Program-made: the position numbers and the translations under genes | Shown here: positions 58,439 to 64,000 of the stretch, piece after piece | Numbering within the stretch: position 1 is the first letter of the stretch | Layout of the letters: every line of letters begins with the position of its first letter | Origin: Streptomyces olivaceoviridis | GTDB lineage: Bacteria > Actinomycetota > Actinomycetes > Streptomycetales > Streptomycetaceae | DNA: 64,000 bases | Direction: 5' to 3' | NCBI RefSeq assembly: GCF_014650115.1 | Contig: NZ_BMUI01000029.1 | Span: forward strand, 22,744 to 86,743 | The notes under the pieces: generated by a model | What the model was told of the DNA's origin: nothing | Seen by the model: only the letters and a program-made list of their open reading frames with translations | Databases searched by the model: none

Positions 58439-60304
58439 TCACCGCAGGGTCCACTTCTGGTTGGCGGCGCCGGTGCACGACCAGATCTGGGCCCGAGCCC
58501 CGTTCGCCGACGAGTTGTCGGTGACGTCGAGGCACTTGTTCGCCGCCGTGTTCACCACATCACTCGTGGCGGCGTTGTACGACCACCGTTGGGCACCGGT
58601 TCCATTGCAGTCGTACAACTGCACCTTGGCCCCGTCCGCCGTCGAAGCGGAGCTCACGTCCAGGCACTTGCCGAGCGCCTGGATCGACCCGTCGGCCTGG
58701 ACGGTCCACTGCTGGGCCGCGCTGCCGTTGCAGTCGTAGAGCTGCACCGCCGTGCCGTTGACGCTCGAACCGCCCGCCACGTCCAGGCACTTGCCGGCGA
58801 GGCCGACGAAGGCTCCGGTCCTGGCACCGCCGCCGGACTGGGTGCCGGACCAGGTGAAGGTGGCCGAGGTGTTGCCGGGCAGTGAGTAAGTGGCGTGCTG
58901 CGAACCCCAGTTGATGGTCACGGTCCGGGCCGACGAGGAGTCGTTGTACGCGATCAGCGCCTTGCCGCCGTCCGGGTTGCGCCAGGCGACGTTCGGCACC
59001 GTGGTGGAGGCGGTGGAGGCTATGCGCTGGGCGCCGGGGCGGACGAACTTGGTGAGGTGGCCCATGTCGTAGTACTCGACGGTGTAGTCCACGGTCCCGC
59101 TCGCGCCGTCGCCGTTGTGCACGGTGATCAGACCGGTGCAGGTGCCGCAGCCGCCGTTGTGGGGGCCCATGTTCTGGTCCACGGCCAGCGACCACTTGGT
59201 CACCGACTTCGCCCAGTTGCGGGTGTAGTCGATGATGTTGGACATGTCCTCGCGCTGCTGGTCGGCGATCCAGGTGCCGCCGGAGTGCTCGGTGCCGAAG
59301 GCGTCCAGTGCGGGGTACTGGTTGTGCACGGTCGTCTGCTTGGCGATGTCACCGCCGTAGCCGTGCCAGGCGATGCCGCCGAAGTTGGGGTGGTTGCGGA
59401 CGGCCGGGTCGTCCACGGTCTGGGCCGCGTAGGAGTCGTAGACGTCCCAGTTCCAGTCGTGCGCCAGCACCTTGGTGGTCAGACCCGCCGACTGGAGCTT
59501 GGGCAGCAGTTCGTTCTTGGTGAAGTACGCCAGTCCGCTGGCGTTCCAGCTCATCGACGGGTAGCCGGAACAGCAGGTCGGCTCGTTCTGCGCGGTGACG
59601 TAGGAGACGTTGACGCCCTGGTCCTTGTACGCCTGGAGGTACTTCACGAAGTAGGAGGCGTACGCCCCGTAGTCCTCGGACTTCAGCCAGCCGCCGTTGA
59701 GCGAGCCGCTGTCCTTCATCCAGGCCGGTGCCGTCCACGGCGAGGCCATCACGGTCAGGGACGGGTTGAGCTGGAGCGCCTGCCGGGTCAGCGGGACGAC
59801 GTCGGCCAGGTCGTGCGCGAGGGAGAACTTCGCCAGGGACGGGTCGGTCTGCCCGGCCGGCACGTCGTCGTAGGTGTAGCCGTACCGGGCGAGGTCGGAG
59901 GCGCCCATCGGGTTGCGCAGGAACGACAGGCCGATGCCGTCCGTCGGCGAGAACAGCTTGCGCATGGTCGCGTCCCGGGTCGCCTGGGACAGCGCCCCGC
60001 TGCTGTTCATCAGCCAGGCGGCGGTGTCCGTGAAGGACGCGCCGCCGCCGGTGAAGGTCTGGTAGCGGGTGTTCTCGTCGACGGTGATGTTCTCGCCGCT
60101 CCCGCCCGTCCCGGACTGGAAGGCGAACGGGGTCTGCGGCTGGAGGCCGCGTACGACGTGCCGGCCGGCGGAGTCGTCGGTGGTGGTGAGCCAGGCGGTC
60201 ACCTGCTCACCGGCCGCGTGCGCGGGGGGTACGGCCACACTGAGACCGGCTGCGGAGAGCAGCCCGGCGAGCAGCAGCCGGACTGTGCGGGGGGATCTCC
60301 TCAT
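58439..60304 (-). CDS. secreted GH30 glycosidase with ricin-type lectin domain
   Basis: A 621-residue secreted enzyme. A signal peptide (cleavage near AHA-AG, residue 31) is followed by a GH30 catalytic barrel (about 33-485) with acid/base E241 (TAQNEPT) and nucleophile E339 (GTEHSGG), and a ricin B-type trefoil at the C-terminus (about 488-621) whose repeats carry KCLDV and QxW motifs (QQWTV, QRWSY, QKWTL). It looks like the endo-beta-1,6-glucanase/galactanase side of GH30. The lectin domain would anchor it to polysaccharide. It is divergent from the GH3 gene. Confidence 0.87.
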   Translation of the reverse strand: MRRSPRTVRLLLAGLLSAAGLSVAVPPAHAAGEQVTAWLTTTDDSAGRHVVRGLQPQTPFAFQSGTGGSGENITVDENTRYQTFTGGGASFTDTAAWLMNSSGALSQATRDATMRKLFSPTDGIGLSFLRNPMGASDLARYGYTYDDVPAGQTDPSLAKFSLAHDLADVVPLTRQALQLNPSLTVMASPWTAPAWMKDSGSLNGGWLKSEDYGAYASYFVKYLQAYKDQGVNVSYVTAQNEPTCCSGYPSMSWNASGLAYFTKNELLPKLQSAGLTTKVLAHDWNWDVYDSYAAQTVDDPAVRNHPNFGGIAWHGYGGDIAKQTTVHNQYPALDAFGTEHSGGTWIADQQREDMSNIIDYTRNWAKSVTKWSLAVDQNMGPHNGGCGTCTGLITVHNGDGASGTVDYTVEYYDMGHLTKFVRPGAQRIASTASTTVPNVAWRNPDGGKALIAYNDSSSARTVTINWGSQHATYSLPGNTSATFTWSGTQSGGGARTGAFVGLAGKCLDVAGGSSVNGTAVQLYDCNGSAAQQWTVQADGSIQALGKCLDVSSASTADGAKVQLYDCNGTGAQRWSYNAATSDVVNTAANKCLDVTDNSSANGARAQIWSCTGAANQKWTLR

Positions 60305-60372
60305 GGTGCGTCGCCCTTCCTGTCGGATCGGCGGAGCTGACGGATCGTCTTGACGGGGGTGTGTGCCCCTAG

Positions 60373-60393
60373 TTAACTCACGGCGTGAGCTAA
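60373..60393. promoter_or_regulatory. palindrome between the GH30 and GH3 genes
   Basis: TTAACTCACG-G-CGTGAGCTAA is a 10-1-10 inverted repeat with one mismatch in the 124-bp divergent gap, 36 bp before the GH3 start. A further half-site CTGAGTGAAC follows at 60397-60406. It could be the shared operator of both glycosidase genes; it does not match the cellobiose-type CebR box. Confidence 0.6.
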
Positions 60394-60428
60394 GCCCTGA
60401 GTGAACCACGAGAGCCGAGGGAAGGTCC

Positions 60429-63400
60429 ATGCGAAGAACCGCCCTGCTCGCCTCCGCCGCACTCCTCGCCGGTCTGCTGCCGTGGGCGGCGACCGCGCGA
60501 GCCGCCGACGAGCCCGCCCCCGTACCCGTCGACCGCTTCGAGGGCGAGGTGCCCTTCGCCTCCCAGCCCGCCGAGGGCATCTTCACCTGGGGCGGCGACG
60601 CCGACGACCCGCCCGCCCTCCGCCTCGCCGACCGCGCCGACGCCCCCGAGGGCGGCAAGGTCCTCGCCGGCAGCTACGACATCAGCGGCTACGGCGGCTT
60701 CACCCACGACTTCGCCGCCACCGCGCCCGCCCACGACTGGTCCGCCCACCAGGGCATCCGGTTCTGGTGGGAGGGGCGGAACACCGGCAAGAGGATCCCC
60801 TTCGAGATCAAGGACGGCGGGGCGAACGGCGAGGCGTCCGAGCTGTGGACCACCTCCTTCACCGACGACTTCACCGGCTGGAAGCAGATCCGGCTCCCCT
60901 TCACCGACTTCGCCTACCGCACCGACTACCAGCCCGTCGGCGGCATAGACCACGTCCTCGGCCTCAAGGAGATGTGGGGCTACGCCCTGACCCTCCCGGC
61001 CGGCGCCAAGGGCGACTTCGCCATGGACGGCGTGGAGCTGTACGGCAGGGCCGACCAGGCGCTGCGCGCCTCCGTCACCACCGACGCGCCCGTGCACCCG
61101 GTCGAGGAGGGCGGCACGGCGAAGGTGAAGGTCACCGTGGCCACCACCGGTGAGCAGCCCCTCACCGACCCCGTGACCGTCACCTACGCCACCGGGGACG
61201 GCACCGCGACCGCCGGCCAGGACTACACCCCCGCCTCCGGCACCCTCACCTTCCCGGCCGGCACCGCCTCCGGCACCGTGCGGACCATCGCCGTGCCCAC
61301 CCGCCGGGACCGGGCGGCCGAACCCGCTGAGACCATCCCCCTGAAGCTCACCGTCACCGGCGCGAAGGCCCCCGCCGAGACCCCGCAGGTCGTGATCGAC
61401 GCGCATGGACTGCCGTACCTGAACGCCAAGTTGCCGGTGCGGAAGCGGGTCGCGGACCTGCTGAGCCGGATGTCCCTGGCGGAGAAGGCCGGCCAGATGA
61501 CCCAGGCCGAACGCGGCGCGATGACCCAGCCGAACGACATCGCCGCCTACGCGCTCGGCTCCCTGCTCTCCGGCGGCGGCTCGACGCCCACGCCCAACAC
61601 GCCCGAGGCGTGGGCGAAGATGATCGACGCCTTCCAGCTGCGGACCCAGGCGACACGCTTCCAGATCCCGCTGGTCTACGGCGTTGACGCGGTCCACGGC
61701 CACAACAACCTCTCCGGCGCCACGGTCATGCCGCACAACATCGGCATCGGCGCCACCCGCGATCCCCAACTGGCCTATCGGACAGGCGCGGTGACGGCCG
61801 CCGAGGTCCGCGCGACCGGCGTCCCCTGGGACTTCGCGCCCTGCCTGTGCGTGAGCCGCGACGAACGCTGGGGTCGCTCCTACGAGTCCTTCGGTGAGGA
61901 CCCGGCCCTCGTGGACTCCATGGAGACCGTCATCCAGGGCCTCCAGGGCCGCGCGAACGGCGAGGACCTGAAGCGCGGCGACAAGGTGCTGGCCACGGCC
62001 AAGCACTTCGTCGGCGACGGCGGCACCGCGTACGGCTCCTCGACCACCGGGAAGTACACCATCGACCAGGGCGTCACCAAGGTCACCCGCGAGGAGTTGG
62101 AGGACATCCACCTCGCGCCGTTCCGCACGGCCGTCGAGCGGGGCGTCGGCACGGTCATGCCGTCGTACTCCTCCCTCGACATCGCCGGCGACGGCAAGGG
62201 CGCGGTGAAGATGCACGCCCGCGGCGACATGATCAACGGCGTGCTCAAGGGCCGCATGGGCTTCGACGGCTTCGTCATCAGCGACTGGAACGCCATCGAC
62301 CAGCTGCCCGGCGACTACGCGTCCCACGTCCGCACCTCGGTCAACGCGGGCGTCGACATGATGATGGTGCCGTACACCTACAAGGAGTTCAGCACCGCGC
62401 TCGTCGACGAGGTGAAGGCGGGCCGGGTCAGCGAGCAGCGGATCGACGACGCCGTCTCCCGCATCCTCACCGAGAAGTTCGAGCTGGGCCTCTTCGAGCA
62501 CCCGTACGCCGACACCAGCGGGGCCGCCGCCATCGGCTCCCCGGCCCACCGGGAGGTCGCCCGCCGGGCCGCCGCCGAGTCGCAGGTGCTGCTGAAGAAC
62601 GCGGGCGGGCTGCTGCCGCTGAAGAAGAGCGAGAAGGTGTACGTCGCCGGGTCCAACGCCGACGACATCGGCAACCAGACCGGCGGCTGGACCCTCACCT
62701 GGCAGGGCGCCTCCGGCAACACCGTCCCCGGCACGACCGTCCTCCAGGGGCTGCGCGAGGCGGGCGGGGACGTCACCTACTCCAAGGACGCCTCCGCTCC
62801 CACCGGCGGCTACGACGTCGGAGTGGTCGTGGTCGGCGAGACCCCGTACGCCGAGGGCGTCGGCGACGTCGGCAACGGCCACTCACTGTCCCTGTCCGCC
62901 GCCGACCAGGCCGCCGTCGACAAGGTGTGCGCGGCCATGAAGTGCGCGGTGCTGGTCGTCTCCGGCCGCCCGCAGCTCGTCGGCGACCGGCTGGACGAGA
63001 TCGACGCCCTGGTCGCCTCCTGGCTGCCCGGCACCGAGGGCGAGGGCGTCGCCGACGTCCTCTACGGCGCCCGCCCCTTCACCGGACAGCTCCCGGTCAC
63101 CTGGCCCAAGTCGGAGGCGCAACTGCCGATCAACGTGGGCGACACGGCGTACGACCCGCAGTTCCCGTACGGCTGGGGCCTGACCACCCGCACCGAGGTC
63201 CCGAAGGGCGGTACGGCCACCCTGCGCGACCTCGCCGTCCGGGCGGCCAAGGCCGAGCGGCACCGCGACGACCGCACCGGGCGCACGCTGGTCACCCAGG
63301 CCCGGCTGCTCGTCCAGCAGAAGGCGGACGGCCACCTCACGGCGGCCGTGGCGAAGCCCTTCGCCGACGCCGACCACCTGCTGCTGACCGGCAGGTACGG

Positions 63401-63443
63401 AAAGGCGGTGGAGAAGCTGGCGGAGGCGTACCGGGCGGCCTGA
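60429..63443 (+). CDS. secreted multidomain GH3 beta-glucosidase
   Basis: A 1004-residue exported enzyme. After a signal peptide (cleaved near ARA-ADE, about 25) comes a CBM11-like jelly-roll (about 33-212, VDRFEGE start, MDGVELYG end), then a Calx-beta-like repeat (about 213-330, TATAGQDYTPASGTLTF). The GH3 N-terminal barrel follows with nucleophile D619 in GFVISDWNAI, then the GH3 C-terminal domain (about 690-930) and a helical tail. The N-terminal modules are unusual for GH3 and suggest binding to an insoluble glucan. The ribosome site GAGGGAAGG precedes the ATG. It probably finishes what the divergent GH30 endo-enzyme begins. Confidence 0.9.
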   Translation: MRRTALLASAALLAGLLPWAATARAADEPAPVPVDRFEGEVPFASQPAEGIFTWGGDADDPPALRLADRADAPEGGKVLAGSYDISGYGGFTHDFAATAPAHDWSAHQGIRFWWEGRNTGKRIPFEIKDGGANGEASELWTTSFTDDFTGWKQIRLPFTDFAYRTDYQPVGGIDHVLGLKEMWGYALTLPAGAKGDFAMDGVELYGRADQALRASVTTDAPVHPVEEGGTAKVKVTVATTGEQPLTDPVTVTYATGDGTATAGQDYTPASGTLTFPAGTASGTVRTIAVPTRRDRAAEPAETIPLKLTVTGAKAPAETPQVVIDAHGLPYLNAKLPVRKRVADLLSRMSLAEKAGQMTQAERGAMTQPNDIAAYALGSLLSGGGSTPTPNTPEAWAKMIDAFQLRTQATRFQIPLVYGVDAVHGHNNLSGATVMPHNIGIGATRDPQLAYRTGAVTAAEVRATGVPWDFAPCLCVSRDERWGRSYESFGEDPALVDSMETVIQGLQGRANGEDLKRGDKVLATAKHFVGDGGTAYGSSTTGKYTIDQGVTKVTREELEDIHLAPFRTAVERGVGTVMPSYSSLDIAGDGKGAVKMHARGDMINGVLKGRMGFDGFVISDWNAIDQLPGDYASHVRTSVNAGVDMMMVPYTYKEFSTALVDEVKAGRVSEQRIDDAVSRILTEKFELGLFEHPYADTSGAAAIGSPAHREVARRAAAESQVLLKNAGGLLPLKKSEKVYVAGSNADDIGNQTGGWTLTWQGASGNTVPGTTVLQGLREAGGDVTYSKDASAPTGGYDVGVVVVGETPYAEGVGDVGNGHSLSLSAADQAAVDKVCAAMKCAVLVVSGRPQLVGDRLDEIDALVASWLPGTEGEGVADVLYGARPFTGQLPVTWPKSEAQLPINVGDTAYDPQFPYGWGLTTRTEVPKGGTATLRDLAVRAAKAERHRDDRTGRTLVTQARLLVQQKADGHLTAAVAKPFADADHLLLTGRYGKAVEKLAEAYRAA

Positions 63444-63484
63444 CCCCGACGCCGGACGAGTGACCTCTTTGGGGAGGCTTCGGG

Positions 63485-63490
63485 TAGTTT
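63485..63490 (+). promoter_or_regulatory. -10-like hexamer TAGTTT of the last gene
   Basis: TAGTTT lies 6 nt before the ATG at 63497, again the spacing of a leaderless message, although CAAGG also lies between. Confidence 0.45.
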
Positions 63491-63496
63491 CAAGGT

Positions 63497-64000
63497 ATGA
63501 AGGACGTGCCGCGGACCCGAAGCCTCCCCGCCCTGCTGCTGACCGCCCTCGTCCTGGTGCTGACGACCCTGTACGCACCCGGGGCCAGCGCGGACACCAG
63601 CGTCTCCACGATCGCCCAGGCCCTGCGCAAGAGCCCGGTCTACGTCGACCCGGCGGCCCGGGACCAGCTGTCCGCCGCGGACGCCGACACGCTCGCCACC
63701 CGGATCAAGGACGCAGACAAACCCCTGTTCATCGCCGTCCTCCCGGCCGGCTACCCCACCACCAACCTCTTCGCCGACCTGCGCTCCGCGACCGGCGTCA
63801 CCGGCCTCTACGGCATCCGCCTCGGCGACCGCTTCGACGCCCGCGCCGACTCCTCCGTCATGTCGGCCACGGCCCGGCGGAACCTGGTCGGCAGCGTCCA
63901 GGGCGAGGACGCCAAGGCCCAGCTCACCGACTTCACCGACCGCGCCCTGGCCAACATGGGCGGCCACGCCCCCAGCAGCTGGGGCGGCTCGGCCGACGGC
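63497..64000 (+). CDS. secreted or membrane-anchored protein, partial at window end
   Basis: Only the first 168 codons lie inside the window. An N-terminal signal or anchor (residues 8-32, RSLPALLLTALVLVL) precedes an alpha/beta domain with SVSTIAQALRKSPVYVDP, PLFIAVLP and LYGIRLGDRFDA. The sequence resembles TPM-domain-like extracellular modules, which are usually followed by a C-terminal membrane helix. The true end and function are beyond the window. Confidence 0.65.
   Translation, partial: MKDVPRTRSLPALLLTALVLVLTTLYAPGASADTSVSTIAQALRKSPVYVDPAARDQLSAADADTLATRIKDADKPLFIAVLPAGYPTTNLFADLRSATGVTGLYGIRLGDRFDARADSSVMSATARRNLVGSVQGEDAKAQLTDFTDRALANMGGHAPSSWGGSADG

Overview
The window is a contiguous stretch of high-GC actinobacterial chromosome, almost certainly from a Streptomyces. 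The reasons are the strong G/C third-position bias, frequent GTG starts, GatCAB indirect aminoacylation, fused urease gamma/beta subunits, LAL/TetR/PucR regulators and a single rare TTA codon. From memory, the order mnmA - ligA - GGDEF/EAL gene - gatCAB - GGDEF/EAL gene - ilvBNC - serA - proline genes - leuB - ilvE - urease-like pair - cimA matches the S. coelicolor region around SCO5486-SCO5530. That comparison is recall, not a computed alignment. I see no insertion sequence, prophage, CRISPR array, rRNA or tRNA gene.

Layout. 1-9.2 kb: a repeat-rich gene-free lead-in, a cysteine desulfurase and mnmA (tRNA thiolation), small housekeeping enzymes, a MetE-like protein and NAD-dependent DNA ligase. 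9.3-13.4 kb: an rmdB-like membrane c-di-GMP enzyme carrying the only TTA codon, a TetR/DUF4267 pair with visible operators, and a cupin gene behind 16-bp tandem repeats. 13.4-17.1 kb: gatC-gatA-small protein-gatB, closed by a perfect 14-bp hairpin. 17.1-28.6 kb: a decayed methyltransferase, an MMPL transporter, acetyltransferase, LAL regulator, PQQ-type dehydrogenase lipoprotein, aldo/keto reductase and a 2-hydroxyacid dehydrogenase. 28.6-37.6 kb: a PAS-GGDEF-degenerate-EAL protein, then ilvBNC behind a leader-peptide attenuator, then serA. 37.6-49.2 kb: a drug-type MFS/TetR pair, a PucR regulator with proline dehydrogenase and P5C dehydrogenase, an AAC(2')-I family acetyltransferase, a 43-residue microgene, a secreted phosphatase, leuB and ilvE. 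49.2-54.8 kb: an apparent operon of divergent urease-like subunits, agmatine deiminase, TetR and an MHS-type transporter. 54.8-64 kb: cimA behind a second attenuator-like leader, small genes, and a divergent GH30/GH3 pair of secreted glycosidases.

How the genes work together. IlvB/IlvN/IlvC, LeuB, IlvE and CimA cover much of branched-chain amino acid synthesis, with CimA giving a threonine-independent entry to isoleucine. The ilvB and cimA leaders both end in a hairpin plus six-U terminator, and the ilvB leader has a 13-codon peptide with consecutive Ile-Leu-Val-Leu codons. Two c-di-GMP proteins of opposite predicted activity lie about 19 kb apart: one keeps its EAL residues, the other has lost them and keeps an intact GGDEF and I-site.

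The most unusual unit is the 49-55 kb operon. Its UreC-like subunit keeps every nickel ligand of urease at canonical spacing. It has, however, replaced the active-site flap cysteine and rewritten the substrate loop. It sits next to agmatine deiminase, with no UreDEFG accessory genes in view. I infer that it may hydrolyse a ureido compound such as N-carbamoylputrescine, the product of agmatine deiminase, rather than urea.
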